Assembly (NCBI RefSeq): GCF_013085465.1
Contig: NZ_CP049838.1
Span: forward strand, 7,068,001-7,132,000
Length of the DNA: 64,000 bases
Origin: Streptomyces asoensis
Lineage (GTDB): Bacteria > Actinomycetota > Actinomycetes > Streptomycetales > Streptomycetaceae
Direction of reading: 5' to 3'
In this document: piece by piece, positions 7,988 through 16,800 of the stretch
Layout: each line of letters opens with the position of its first letter
Numbering within the stretch: the first letter of the stretch is position 1
Notes under the pieces: model-generated
The model's database searches: none
Seen by the model: only the letters and a program-made list of their open reading frames with translations
What the model was told of the DNA's origin: nothing
Made by a program: the position numbers and the translations under genes

Positions 7988-8322
7988 CGCCCGTTCTCCA
8001 TCTGCGCCCACAGACCGCACTCGTCCGTGGTGAGCCCGGTCTGCTGCGACAGTCCGGCGATGATGCGCCAGCCGGGGCCGTGGCTGTGGCGGGCCGGTAA
8101 CGGGGCCGGGCCGCTTGCGGTGATGCGGAGCCGGGGTCCGGCCGTGGACAGCTCGAGGGTGATGATGTCGGCGCCGCTGCCGAGGAGGGCGACGAACAGT
8201 TCGTGGGCGACCGGCGGGGCGTCGGGGTGGTGGACTCGCTCCCGGACCCATGCGCGGACGGCGGAGGCGTCGGCGGCGTGGCCTTTGAAGTTCAGCCGCC
8301 AGGTGTGTCCCGATTCAGGCAT
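7984..8322 (-). CDS. Small protein with weak anti-sigma/HATPase resemblance
   Basis: This 112-residue protein starts at ATG 8322. Its layout (AHELFVALLGSGADIITLEL, then a strand pair and a Gly-rich HSHGPGWRIIAGLSQQTG segment) recalls the short SpoIIAB/RsbW-like ATPases common in Streptomyces next to regulators. The canonical N-box Asn is not visible, so ATP binding is doubtful. It is divergent from the GntR gene across an operator-rich spacer and coupled to the zinc-ribbon gene. Confidence in the family is low; confidence that it is a gene is fair. Confidence 0.5.
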   Translation of the reverse strand: MPESGHTWRLNFKGHAADASAVRAWVRERVHHPDAPPVAHELFVALLGSGADIITLELSTAGPRLRITASGPAPLPARHSHGPGWRIIAGLSQQTGLTTDECGLWAQMENGR

Positions 8323-8349
8323 GAGTGTCCCCTGTGGCCGGTGGCTATC

Positions 8350-8432
8350 TGAATACACGAAAACGCTTTGTGTATTCACAATGTCGTGGCGATTGGCACT
8401 GGTCAAGCCAGGCGGGACAGTATGTGTATTCA
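8350..8432. promoter_or_regulatory. GTGTATTCA operator array of the GntR regulator
   Basis: Three copies of one 9-mer lie in the divergent spacer: TGAATACAC at 8350-8358, GTGTATTCA at 8370-8378 (forming a dyad with an 11-base gap) and GTGTATTCA at 8424-8432. GntR/HutC-type dimers often bind such dyads, so this is probably the autoregulatory site controlling both the GntR gene and the minus-strand pair. Confidence 0.7.
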
Positions 8433-8465
8433 GATTGACGCGATCACCGGATGGGGAGTACAGCC

Positions 8466-9221
8466 GTGGCACAGCCCGAGTACCTGCGCATCGCCGCCGA
8501 CCTGCGGCGCCGCATCTCCTCCGGTGAATGGGCTCCCGGCGAGGCGATCCCGACGCTGCGGGTCCTGACCGAGGCGTACGGCGTCTCTGAGATCACCATC
8601 CGCAACGCGCTCAAGTTGCTCGTCGGGGAGGGCCTCGTCGAGACCCGGGCCCGCGCCGGGACCATCGTCCGTGAGCGGCCGCCCGTGCACCGCATGCCCG
8701 CCGACCGCTACCGCGCCACCCCGGGCGCCAGGTCCACGCCGTACACGCGGGACCAGGGCATCGGCTGGCAGGAGTACCGGCTCGACAAGAGGTTCGAGCG
8801 GGTCGAAGCGACCCCGGAGCTGGCGGCGCTGTTCGAGGGCGAGGCGGGCGAGCAGCTCCTCGCGCGGCATTTCGTGTTCTACGACAACGACCAGCCCACC
8901 CAGATGTCCACGTCGTATGTGCGGTGGACGGACGTGGCGGACACTCCGGTCGCCGACCCGATCCATGAGCCCTGGCCCGGCGGCACCCGCGCCCAGATGG
9001 CGTCCCTCGGTTTCCAGGTCACCCGCGTGACCGAGTCCTTCACCGCGGCCATGCCCACCGAGCTCGAGGCCGCGACGCTCCGGATCGGCGCCGGGATCCC
9101 CGTGCTGCGCTACACGCGCCGGCACATCGCCGACACCGGGCGGGTCGTCGAGGTCGCGCACCCGATCGTCCGGCGCGGGGATACGACGGTCGTCGATTTC
9201 GTGATCGACCTGAAGGACTGA
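8466..9221 (+). CDS. GntR/HutC-family transcriptional regulator
   Basis: This 251-residue protein has a GntR winged helix (about residues 5-70: YLRIAADLRRRISSGEW, then VLTEAYGVSEITIRNALKLLVGEGLV) and a UTRA-type effector domain (YDNDQPTQMSTSYV and VEVAHPIVRRGDT). GTG 8466 is chosen because GGGGAG at 8453-8458 is correctly spaced; ATG 8451 would overlap that site. Regulators of this class control transfer or kil genes in Streptomyces integrative plasmids, so it may be a plasmid-derived part of the prophage. The ligand is unknown. Confidence 0.88.
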   Translation: MAQPEYLRIAADLRRRISSGEWAPGEAIPTLRVLTEAYGVSEITIRNALKLLVGEGLVETRARAGTIVRERPPVHRMPADRYRATPGARSTPYTRDQGIGWQEYRLDKRFERVEATPELAALFEGEAGEQLLARHFVFYDNDQPTQMSTSYVRWTDVADTPVADPIHEPWPGGTRAQMASLGFQVTRVTESFTAAMPTELEAATLRIGAGIPVLRYTRRHIADTGRVVEVAHPIVRRGDTTVVDFVIDLKD

Positions 9222-9282
9222 GGGCCCGCATCTGGCGGGATCGCGATGAGTGGGCGGGGCCTGCGATCACTAGAATGAAGGC

Positions 9283-9468
9283 ATGCCCCCCACCCCTTCC
9301 GAGCGTGGCTCTGTGCGGTCTGCCGCGGCCGTGAACGAGGCGATTCGGGCGATTGCGTGGCGGGCCAGGGGCAGGGAGTGGAAGCAGGCAGAGAAGGCCC
9401 TGTACCGGCTGCTGGTGGAGGAGTGGGTGGCGGCGGAGCAGCGGGCGAAGATGGTCACTGCGGCGTAG
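9283..9468 (+). CDS. Small unknown protein, leaderless promoter
   Basis: This 61-residue, mostly helical protein is rich in Ala, Arg and Glu (AVNEAIRAIAWRARGREW). A -10 hexamer TAGAAT at 9271-9276 ends exactly 6 bases before the ATG, the geometry of leaderless transcripts in actinobacteria. It lies just upstream of another small gene with the same arrangement. Function unknown. Confidence 0.55.
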   Translation: MPPTPSERGSVRSAAAVNEAIRAIAWRARGREWKQAEKALYRLLVEEWVAAEQRAKMVTAA

Positions 9469-9477
9469 GATCCCCGC

Positions 9478-9681
9478 GTGGCACAGACCTTCGATTTCCC
9501 CGACACCCTGCTGGCCCTGGAGTCTCGCGCCTGGGAGGAGATTCAGGCCGGGCGGCTGACTGTCGGTACGGCGGCTGCCGTGCAGGTGGCGGTGCGCGAG
9601 TTCGCGGCCGAGGGTGGGCACGATCGGTACGCCGTCGAGATGGGGCTAAAGAAGACCGTTCGGCACCCCGATGTGACCTGA
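9478..9681 (+). CDS. Small unknown protein, leaderless promoter
   Basis: This 67-residue protein begins at GTG 9478, again 6 bases after a TAGGAT hexamer (9466-9471) that overlaps the stop codon of the preceding gene. The sequence is acidic and helical (DTLLALESRAWEEIQAG). No family is recognised. The tandem pair of tiny genes could be a toxin-antitoxin or anti-repressor unit, but nothing in the sequence proves it. Confidence 0.5.
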   Translation: MAQTFDFPDTLLALESRAWEEIQAGRLTVGTAAAVQVAVREFAAEGGHDRYAVEMGLKKTVRHPDVT

Positions 9682-9706
9682 GCTACTCCCCATGAGGCGG
9701 CGGGGG

Positions 9707-10006
9707 CTAAGCCGTTTCCCACCACTCGTCTGCACCCTCATAGTCCGGCTCGGGCGCGTTGACCGTGACCGTGAGGAAGCCGTGGGCGGTGCCGTACCGG
9801 ATGAATTCCAGGAGAGCAGCGGCCTGCGGGGCGGTGGTGTCGCGGTCGATGACGAAGGTGCGGTTGCTTCCGGTACCGCGCCGGGAGCTCCTGCCCTGGG
9901 CCCAACGGCGAGCTCCGGTGGCTCGGAGCATGGCCATGGCGGTCTCAAAGTCCTCGATGCCGCCGAGCTCCAGGACGATCGGCGGCGGCGTGGTGGGCTC
10001 ACTCAT
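9707..10006 (-). CDS. Unknown protein, 99 residues
   Basis: Starts at the internal ATG near 10006 (MSEPTTPP). It has a predicted alternating strand/helix pattern (IEDFETAMAMLRATG, then FVIDRDTTAPQAAALLEFI) and an acidic tail ending EWWETA. No family is recognised. It closes a short minus-strand group with the 65- and 74-residue genes and lies downstream of the LexA-type gene. Confidence 0.5.
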   Translation of the reverse strand: MSEPTTPPPIVLELGGIEDFETAMAMLRATGARRWAQGRSSRRGTGSNRTFVIDRDTTAPQAAALLEFIRYGTAHGFLTVTVNAPEPDYEGADEWWETA

Positions 10007-10027
10007 GCGCGCCAGCATGGCAGAGGA

Positions 10028-10225
10028 TCATCCGCCGTCCGGCCAGCTCGTCAACGTCTTGCCGGACTCCTCGTCGGTGAGCTCGATCCGTGCGCCCGGC
10101 AGCTCGCCCCACGACCGCTTCCAGGTGTTGTACTGCGAGCGCGCCACGGCCTCGCTTCCCCACCAGCCGTGCATGACGGGCCGGCCGGTGGAGGTGAGGG
10201 TGAGGTGGTAGCGGTCGGCGGTCAT
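10028..10225 (-). CDS. Unknown small protein, 65 residues
   Basis: This short protein has alternating beta-like segments (YHLTLTSTGRPVMHGWW, then ARIELTDEESGKTL). Its ATG overlaps the stop of the LexA-type gene by 4 bases, so it is translated with it and could be a partner or modulator. No family is recognised. Confidence 0.55.
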   Translation of the reverse strand: MTADRYHLTLTSTGRPVMHGWWGSEAVARSQYNTWKRSWGELPGARIELTDEESGKTLTSWPDGG

Positions 10226-10446
10226 GCGAGCCGGATTCCGCGCGCCCGGTGCGGCTCCCGCGTGATCGCACCCTTCCGTTCCATCTCCCCCAGTTGGTAG
10301 GCGACGGCGCTTCGCGACCCGAGGCCGACCTGTGCGCCGATCTCCTCGAAGGTGGGCGACGCACCCTTGTCCGCGATGGTCTGTCGGATGCAGCGGAGGA
10401 TGCGTTCCTGGGTGTCGGTGAGGTGATCTACGCGGTGCCTGGCCAT
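10222..10446 (-). CDS. LexA-type winged-helix DNA-binding protein without protease domain
   Basis: This 74-residue protein corresponds to the N-terminal DNA-binding domain of LexA: LTDTQERILRCIRQTIADKGASPTFEEIGAQVGL, then SRSAVAYQLGEMERKG and a closing ARGIRLA. The S24 autoprotease half is absent, so RecA-driven self-cleavage is not expected. It is therefore either a constitutive repressor or a competitor for LexA sites. A LexA-box-like sequence lies just upstream of its ATG. Confidence 0.8.
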   Translation of the reverse strand: MARHRVDHLTDTQERILRCIRQTIADKGASPTFEEIGAQVGLGSRSAVAYQLGEMERKGAITREPHRARGIRLA

Positions 10447-10456
10447 GACTCGACTA

Positions 10457-10470
10457 GAGCACGTGTTCGA
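10457..10470. promoter_or_regulatory. LexA-box-like site
   Basis: GAGC-ACGT-GTTCGA differs at one position in the left half from the actinobacterial SOS consensus (GAAC-N4-GTTC). It lies about 11-24 bases upstream of the LexA-type gene start, overlapping where the promoter should be, so autoregulation or control by host LexA is plausible. Confidence 0.5.
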
Positions 10471-10528
10471 ATAATGCGGCAAGTCGAGGACGCCGCGAAG
10501 CCTCCCGTGGGGAGCCGGGAGGCGCGGC

Positions 10529-10563
10529 GGGCCCTGCCGAAACAGCAACGCACGGCAGGGCCC
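10529..10563. terminator. Perfect 11-bp hairpin in intergenic region
   Basis: GGGCCCTGCCG pairs with CGGCAGGGCCC across a 13-base loop. It lies between the end of the lysis operon and the LexA-type gene, in a 263-base spacer with no convincing ORF, and may back up the terminator at 10677-10706. Confidence 0.6.
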
Positions 10564-10676
10564 GAGAGGGGGATTCCACCCGGGGGTGGAGCGGGATCCC
10601 ACCCCCACACCATGCACCACAATCCGGCCAGTGGGATAGATCACGGCCGGAAGTAGTACTCCGGGCATGACGAAAC

Positions 10677-10706
10677 GGCCCCCACCGCCCGAAGGCAGTG
10701 GGGGCC
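10677..10706 (-). terminator. Terminator of the late/lysis operon
   Basis: GGCCCCCAC and GTGGGGGCC form a 9-bp stem with a 12-base loop, 3 bases beyond the stop codon of the last lysis gene. It marks the end of the long leftward late transcript. Confidence 0.7.
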
Positions 10707-10709
10707 ATC

Positions 10710-11069
10710 TCAGACTCCAGTTCGGTTGTACTCATCCACCCTGTCCGGCGGCGCCGGCGGCTCGATCCTGTGCTCCCGCATCTGCGACGTCAGCTCATTG
10801 ACATACCCGGCAAACGCCCGCACCAGCGACCGCAGCGACCGCACCTCATCCCGCGTCGAGATCAGCTCCTCCCGCAGCTCCGTCTTGATCGTGTCGAACG
10901 CCGCCCGGTCCTCAGCCCGCTGGTTCGGCTCCGCCTGCGCCTGCGCAGCCGCCCGAGTAGCCTCAGCCGTCGCCGCGGCCGCCTGCTTCGTAGCCCTGGC
11001 CGCGAACAGCCCAGCCAGCACCATGCCGACCGTGCCGAACGCAGCCACCAGCCCCGCCCAGATACTCAC
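10710..11069 (-). CDS. Membrane-anchored coiled-coil protein (DUF2746-like)
   Basis: This 119-residue protein has one N-terminal membrane segment (about residues 4-23) followed by a long charged helix (AAQAQAEPNQRAEDRAAFD and on). This matches the shape of the actinophage DUF2746 family, often next to lysis genes; the link is by general resemblance only. GTG 11069 overlaps the upstream stop by 4 bases. It may be a spanin- or holin-accessory protein. Confidence 0.6.
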   Translation of the reverse strand: MSIWAGLVAAFGTVGMVLAGLFAARATKQAAAATAEATRAAAQAQAEPNQRAEDRAAFDTIKTELREELISTRDEVRSLRSLVRAFAGYVNELTSQMREHRIEPPAPPDRVDEYNRTGV

Positions 11070-11506
11070 CCAGGCCCGCCTTCCCGGGCGGACTGCGGCG
11101 CTGGGGGGACCGAGTATTCGGGCACCGTCGCCGCCCACAAGATGACCCCGACGTGCGAGGTGAGATACCAGAGTGCGACGTAGGCGCCGCGGGAGAACTG
11201 GCCGCTCACGACGGCGGCCATGTAGGCGATCGCCCACACAATGGGGGGAATCAGGGCGACGACGAAGCCGACGCGGTCGCGGCCGATGCGGAGGAACGCG
11301 GACACGGTCGTGATGATCCCGGCGCTGATCCACAGCCAGGCCCAGTGTCGGATGTCGCACCACTGCGTCAGCAGGTACAGGCCTGCTGTGGAGGGCGGGT
11401 CGACGAGCATGCCGATGCCCCAGCAGGTCTTACCGATGCCGAGGATCAACAAGAAGGCGCCGCGGCGGCCCAGCATTTCGCGGAGGAGGGACGCCCGGCA
11501 CCCCAC
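11066..11506 (-). CDS. Four-helix membrane protein, lysis region
   Basis: This 146-residue protein has four hydrophobic segments (near residues 15-36, 54-73, 79-101 and 107-130) separated by short charged loops. It is coupled to the DUF2746-like gene. Position next to the holin-like gene and endolysin suggests a holin or antiholin role, but no family is recognised. The start is taken as ATG 11506, directly after the stop of the upstream gene. Confidence 0.6.
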   Translation of the reverse strand: MGCRASLLREMLGRRGAFLLILGIGKTCWGIGMLVDPPSTAGLYLLTQWCDIRHWAWLWISAGIITTVSAFLRIGRDRVGFVVALIPPIVWAIAYMAAVVSGQFSRGAYVALWYLTSHVGVILWAATVPEYSVPPAPQSAREGGPG

Positions 11507-11881
11507 TCATGCCGCCTTGATGGGGCTGGTCTGCTCCGTCCGCAGGGCCGAAGGCGGGACCGGGGCTGTGACCTCGCGGTGGATGACCAGGGCCACCAGC
11601 GCCTCGACTGCGAACATCCACAGTGCCTGCTGCTCCGCCGAGATCTCCAGGCCGAACGCGAGGAACAGTGCCAGTCCGCCCTGCGCGAGGTTCACGATGG
11701 CCGCGCCGACCGCGCCCGTCTTCAGGACGACCGCGTTGACGATCGCGACGATCAGCGACAGGACGGCCATGATGGCGCCCTGCTGCTCGTCGGACACGTT
11801 GAAGCCGTAGGCGGCCGACAGCTTCAGGACGACCGCGATGGCGGCCAGGATGTAGACCGGCTCTCTGCCGAAGATACGCAT
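11507..11881 (-). CDS. Holin-like membrane protein
   Basis: This 124-residue protein starts at ATG 11881 with AAGGAA upstream. It has three hydrophobic stretches (YILAAIAVVLKLSAAYG; AIMAVLSLIVAIVNAVVL; ALWMFAVEALVALVI) and short polar turns. It lies 20 bases downstream of the endolysin gene, so a phage holin is the best call. Holins form membrane lesions that release the endolysin. Confidence 0.65.
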   Translation of the reverse strand: MRIFGREPVYILAAIAVVLKLSAAYGFNVSDEQQGAIMAVLSLIVAIVNAVVLKTGAVGAAIVNLAQGGLALFLAFGLEISAEQQALWMFAVEALVALVIHREVTAPVPPSALRTEQTSPIKAA

Positions 11882-11901
11882 GAGGGATTCCTTCCGAAGG
11901 G

Positions 11902-12822
11902 TCAGACGTTGGGGACCTTGAGCGCTGCCCACGAGGTGGCGCCCGGCCACCCGTCGGCGGCCGCGCCGGTGTAGCCGAGCTTTCGCTGCCACCGGGCGTA
12001 CGACTTCCGGTCGGCCTCAGTCCACTGCGGGCCCGGACCGTCCTCATAGGCGGAGCAGCCGACGGCGACCAGGCGCTTGCCCAGCGCGGTGACGATCGCC
12101 GACCTGGGGTTCTTCCGGAACCAGGCGGCGCCCGGGAACGGCTCATACTTCGCCTCGACCACGGGCGTCGACGGCGCGCCCGCGGCCTCCTTGGCGAACG
12201 CGAGCAGCTTGGCGAAGTCGAGAGCGCCCGGGTCGCCGTGCGAGTTCTCGTCCACGTGCATGTGCCCGCACACGCCCCTGAAGGCGTTCCAGGCGGCGTC
12301 GTTCATCCGCTGCCCGCCGCCGTTGGCGTAGGACGTCGGGTAGGCCGGCCACTTCGACGGGCCCGACAGCGGCACGCTGTGCTTCGTGTGCATCCATGCG
12401 AGGAACTCGGCCACGTCGCGCAGCGCCCAGTCGGGAGCCTGCGGCCAGTAGATGAAGTCCTTGTCCTGGACGAGTCCGGCCTTCAGCCACTTGGCGCGGG
12501 TGGCCGGGTCGCAGGTTCCGACCATCTCCAGCTGACAGACGTTGTTCGTGTTCGTCTCGACGCCGCCCGCCAGGTTGAGGAGGGCGCGGGCAGAGGTGTC
12601 GATGTCGAAGTGCTGCCACCACTTCAGCCGCCTCGCCGCGAAGTCCGGCACGCAGGTGAGGGTCGGTGCTGATGCGCCGCCGCCGTAGTCGGGGAGGGTG
12701 CGGCCCTCGGTGGTGTGGAGGACGACGACGTTGACCTCCATGTCGTCGCCGCCGAACTTGCCCTGGTAGCGGTGCGCCTGGCTGGCCCCGGGGTAGGTCT
12801 GGGGGCCGGTTCTCGTCGTCAT
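11902..12822 (-). CDS. Endolysin: N-acetylmuramoyl-L-alanine amidase with C-terminal binding domain
   Basis: This 306-residue lysis enzyme has an amidase_2 (PGRP-like) domain, with a zinc-ligand His36 in VVVLHTTEG and further ligands in CGHMHVDENSHGDPGALDF near 213-231. The C-terminal 70 or so residues (QWTEADRKSYARWQRKLGY, then DGWPGATSWAAL) resemble a peptidoglycan-binding repeat. ATG 12822 overlaps the upstream stop. It would cut the amide bond between MurNAc and the stem peptide at the end of the lytic cycle. Confidence 0.9.
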   Translation of the reverse strand: MTTRTGPQTYPGASQAHRYQGKFGGDDMEVNVVVLHTTEGRTLPDYGGGASAPTLTCVPDFAARRLKWWQHFDIDTSARALLNLAGGVETNTNNVCQLEMVGTCDPATRAKWLKAGLVQDKDFIYWPQAPDWALRDVAEFLAWMHTKHSVPLSGPSKWPAYPTSYANGGGQRMNDAAWNAFRGVCGHMHVDENSHGDPGALDFAKLLAFAKEAAGAPSTPVVEAKYEPFPGAAWFRKNPRSAIVTALGKRLVAVGCSAYEDGPGPQWTEADRKSYARWQRKLGYTGAAADGWPGATSWAALKVPNV

Positions 12823-13010
12823 CGCGCGCCACCGTCCTGCGCCGAGTCCCAGATGGCCCGGGCCGCCACAGTCCAGGCCATCTGGACCTGCTCGCCGAGG
12901 TTCTCCCACGCCGGCATGCGGCGCCCGTCGTGCGTGAGGCCGCCGGTCGCCTCGCCGTACGCGGCATACGCCCGTGGGCCGAGGTCGGCGGGAATCGGTT
13001 GCTGTGCCAT
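12819..13010 (-). CDS. Small protein coupled to the endolysin
   Basis: This 63-residue protein starts at ATG 13010 behind GGAGGGCCC. It is helical, with a WENLGEQVQMAWTVAARAIWD segment. The stop overlaps the endolysin start by 4 bases. Function unknown; translational coupling suggests a role in lysis or control of endolysin levels. Confidence 0.6.
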   Translation of the reverse strand: MAQQPIPADLGPRAYAAYGEATGGLTHDGRRMPAWENLGEQVQMAWTVAARAIWDSAQDGGAR

Positions 13011-13029
13011 GGGCCCTCCAGGGCATGAG

Positions 13030-13056
13030 AAAAGCCCCGGCCAGCAGGCACGGGGC
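13030..13056 (-). terminator. Intrinsic terminator between tail and lysis genes
   Basis: On the minus strand the stem GCCCCG/CGGGGC (13056-13034) with an 11-base loop is followed by four T residues. It lies between the tail-fibre-region genes and the lysis cassette, so lysis genes may need readthrough or their own promoter. Confidence 0.65.
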
Positions 13057-13073
13057 ATCAGGGGCGAGCGGGG

Positions 13074-13451
13074 TCAGGCAGCGGGTAGCAGCAGGTAGCC
13101 AGTCACCCAGAGGTTGCCGTTCGTGGCGGCGACCGTGGCCGGATTGAGGGGTGTCGCACTCGCCCCGCTGTAGAGGTACAGGTTGGACAGGGCCAGCCCA
13201 GCCGACGCGCCCACGCGCAGGCCCGACGCGGCATACGTCTCGTCCACGGTGACGAGCATCGACACGACGTGCGTCGCGCTCACCGCGTGCTGGAGCTCGA
13301 GGCGGTCAGCGTGCTGGACGACTCCCGTCACCCCGGACGGCTGGTGCGCCGAGTTGGTGATCAGCCCCCAGTCGGTACCGGTGTTCCGCAGCGCGCACGC
13401 CACCAGCTGGAGCCGGGCCCCGGCCTCCGTCGTCAGAACATGCGCGGTCAC
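13074..13451 (-). CDS. Putative tail-tip or fibre-associated protein
   Basis: This 125-residue, beta-rich protein (LELQHAVSATHVVSMLVTV, then LYLYSGASATPLNP) starts with GTG 13451 immediately next to the previous stop. Its position at the distal end of the tail cluster suggests a structural accessory, possibly host-contacting. No family is recognised. Confidence 0.5.
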   Translation of the reverse strand: MTAHVLTTEAGARLQLVACALRNTGTDWGLITNSAHQPSGVTGVVQHADRLELQHAVSATHVVSMLVTVDETYAASGLRVGASAGLALSNLYLYSGASATPLNPATVAATNGNLWVTGYLLLPAA

Positions 13452-13889
13452 TCACGCCACCTCATAGATCGTCACCGTGATCGAGCTGTAAATGTTGATC
13501 TGCTGTCCGGCAACCGGCGAGGCGACCAATTTGATGGTGTGCGAGCCCGCCGCCCCCAGAGTCCCCCGGTAGACCTGCGTCACCGTTGCCGAGGTGCCGG
13601 CGCTGCCGCCGCCGTCTCGGAAGACGGCGAACTCGGCCTGGACGACGCCGTCGACGTGGATGTTGCCGGAGCCGAGGGTCGTCGGTGTGCCCGTGAGGCG
13701 GTAGTCGAAGACGGCGTTCACCACGTAGACCGCGTTCGCGGTCTCCGACGTGAACGTGACCGTGGCGCCCGGTACATCGGCCAGCGTCGCTGCACCAGCG
13801 AGCGCCGACGTGGCCGCGGCCCGGTACGTGGCTGGCTGGAGCCTGTTGAGGCGCCCTGCGGTGATCGTCTCTCCGGCGAGGAAAGCCAT
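13452..13889 (-). CDS. Putative minor tail / receptor-associated protein
   Basis: This 145-residue protein begins MAFLAGETITAGRLNRLQP, an N-terminus typical of phage tail appendage proteins (ITA..LN). The rest is beta-sandwich-like (VTFTSETANAVYVVNAVFDY). It follows the large tail protein after 8 bases. Likely part of the tail tip or a short fibre. Confidence 0.6.
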   Translation of the reverse strand: MAFLAGETITAGRLNRLQPATYRAAATSALAGAATLADVPGATVTFTSETANAVYVVNAVFDYRLTGTPTTLGSGNIHVDGVVQAEFAVFRDGGGSAGTSATVTQVYRGTLGAAGSHTIKLVASPVAGQQINIYSSITVTIYEVA

Positions 13890-13897
13890 ACGTACTC

Positions 13898-16800
13898 CTA
13901 CAGGGCCGAGGTGGCGGGCTGGGCGAGCCGCAGAGCCTCGCCTGCGGCCTGGGCTTTGACGATCCCGTTGACGGACCGGGTGACGGTGAACCGCTGAACG
14001 TTGAGAACCAGCAGGTCGTCATAGCGGACCTGTGGGCTGCTGTTGCTGTTCGCGGCCGCGCTGATCGACCGGGTGCCGACAAAGTTCGAGGTGGTCACCG
14101 AGGTGTCCACCACGTCGACGTGCCACTCCGGAGGCTCCGGCGCCGACGCCAGCCACACCTTCGTGCGGACCGCGCTGCCCGCGATCTGGAGACGGCAGCG
14201 GACGTAAGTGCCTGCCGCGTGGGTGAGGCTGGTGGTGTAAGTGCCGATCGACGACTCGACCGTTGCGACCCTTTTCCGCAGGTCGATGAGGATCGCGTTG
14301 CCGGTGGTGAACTCGATCCGGGTCATGTACAGGTTGTCGGCGTCGACGTAGCGGCCGACCGGCCCCCCGTACAGCGAGCCGCCCGTCGCGGTCGCCGATG
14401 TCGTCAGCGATACGTACACGTCCACGTCCGGGAACGCGTACGGCAGGCTGGACCGGCGCGATGCGTTCGTCGTCGTCAGGACATGAGCCGCGACGCCGGA
14501 GCCGACCGTGTAGTCGGTGCCGACTGTGCCGCCGGCCGACCCCCACGCCTGGCCCGAATCGGCCGTGCCCCAGCCGCCGGACACCGACCGGCCGAACGCG
14601 TCTCGGTATTCGTTCGCGATGGCCGTGGCCGTCATCCGCTCGCCGCCTACCAGCACGTCGAACGGGAACTGCGTCGGGTCCTGCGTCCACTGTGGGCCCG
14701 TCGTCGTCCGGACCAGGAGTGAGGTGTCCGTCGCGGTCGCCGATGTCGTCAGGACCGAGCCCTCCGTGTCCGCCTTGCCGAGGACCGTATCGCCCACGAC
14801 CGCGACTCTCCACGGCCCCGCTGGCACGCACACGAGGTCGATCTCCCACGTGCGGACGCCGATACGTTCCGTGTAGCCCTGCACCATCAGGTCCACCGGG
14901 CCCGGCGGCAGCCAGTCCGGGAGGTCCGTCAGACGGAGCGTGTCGCCTTCGATCAGGTCGAGGATCACGGGGATCAGCGCCGGGTTGCGGTGCAGGCGGA
15001 TCCTGATGGTCGGGTAGCGGGCCTCGTCCCACGTGCCCAGGTGCATCAGCCAGGCCGCCATGGGCTCGGTCTGGTCGTCCGAGTAGAGGTTGAGCTCGAC
15101 GCTGGTGTCGTAGCGGCCCACCCCGTTGGGCGGGTCCTGCGTCGACAGGGCACCCGTGGTCAGCTCCGCGCGGGCCGACGAGCCGCCGGTCCGCGCCGCG
15201 GTGACGTCGTTGCGGACGATGGCGTCATCGTCGACGGGCTCCAGCGCGCCCAGTCCTGGCGCGTTGTAGGACAGCGTCAGCACCGGGACCTGGTTGTACA
15301 GCGTGGTCCGGGCCCGGTACAGCAGCCCGAGCCGCTCCCGGTCCTCGACGAGGATCCCGCTGTCTGCGTCGGCGCACTGCTCCAGCTGCTCAAGCAGGAT
15401 GGCCGGCCGCTGCGGGCCCATGCGGGCGGTCGTGCCCTGAACACCGGCGACCCGGACCGGCACGCCCTCCTCGACGGCGAGGCGACGCAGGCGTGCGGCG
15501 GCGGTTTCGCCGAGGTAGCCGTCATCCGCGCCGTCCATGACCTTGGTGTTGTCGGCCTGGAAAACACTGAGGTGGCCGATGGTGGTGCCCTCCATGCCCG
15601 CCCCGAAGGAGCTGGACACCCTGCGGACGCGGCCCACGGTGCCGGTGAAGCTGGTGGACTGGAAGACGCCGCTGGCGGAGACACTCAGCCAGGCGATGTC
15701 GACAAGGACGCTGCCGCCGGACTGGCGGGCGAACAGGCGGACGCGGTTTTCGCTGCCGAAGAAGGAGGGCGATGATCCTGACCCGCTGTTGATGAAGAAC
15801 AGCTGTGTGCCGTCGTTGTCGTAGGCCTTGATCTGGACGTTGTCCGTTTGGACCTGGACCGTGTAGCGGACGGCCGTGCCTGTGGTCTGCACCTCGAAGA
15901 ACGTGGCGAGCGCGCCCGGCGCAGTAGGGATGCGGTACACCATCTCGACCTGCCACGGCCCCGTGCCGGAAGCGGGCGCGGGCACCTCCGCGGACAGCGT
16001 TGCGCCGACCGCCACCACGGGCAGCGGCGCAGATCCGGAGAAGGTGTCGTCGCTGGCCATCGCGAAGTTCGTCAACTTCATCGGCTTGACGCCCGTCATC
16101 GGGCTGTACGCCTGCGTGGCCTCGCTGTCGTCCTCCATCGGCCAGTACGCGAGCAGCGTCGAATCCGACGGGATCCGGCGCCGCAGAGTCGACTGGAGTG
16201 CCTTCTTGCCCTGGTTGAGGCGGCGCAGGATGCCCGCGCCCTCGCCCTCGACCCGGATCAGGTGCCCGGTCCGGCCCCAGCGCGGCGGCCAGTCCGAGTA
16301 CTCGCCGGAAAACCGGGTCCGCTTGGTGGAGATCGCGGCCCCTCCGGCGAGCGTCCACGTCAGCCCCACAGTGTCGACAAAGCTCGTCGCGCCCACCGCC
16401 TGCGCGGTGAAGTCGGCCTTCGCGACGATCGTGCCACCGATACCGCTGCGCATCTCGAAGCCGTAGTAGCTCCCGGCCGGCGGCTGGAACGCCGTCACCG
16501 TCTCGATGTCTCCGACGGTGACCGGCGCGGTGGACGCGAAGATGGTGGCAGCAGAGCCGGTGCTGGTGATGCCGAGTTGCGTCCACGGTCCGGCGATCGT
16601 GGGCGCGGTGTAGTGGCTGAACTGCCCGGTCGTCGAGTCGTAGGTGCTCCTGAGGGCGATGCGGCCTGACGGGGTGACGGGGATCGGGAGGGTAGAGCCG
16701 AACTGGACGAAGTTCGAGCCGTTCGTGGAGATGCGCAAGGTCAGAAACCCGTTCTCGACGAACATCAGCCAGGAGCGCTGGTTGCCGGTGACCAGGTGCT

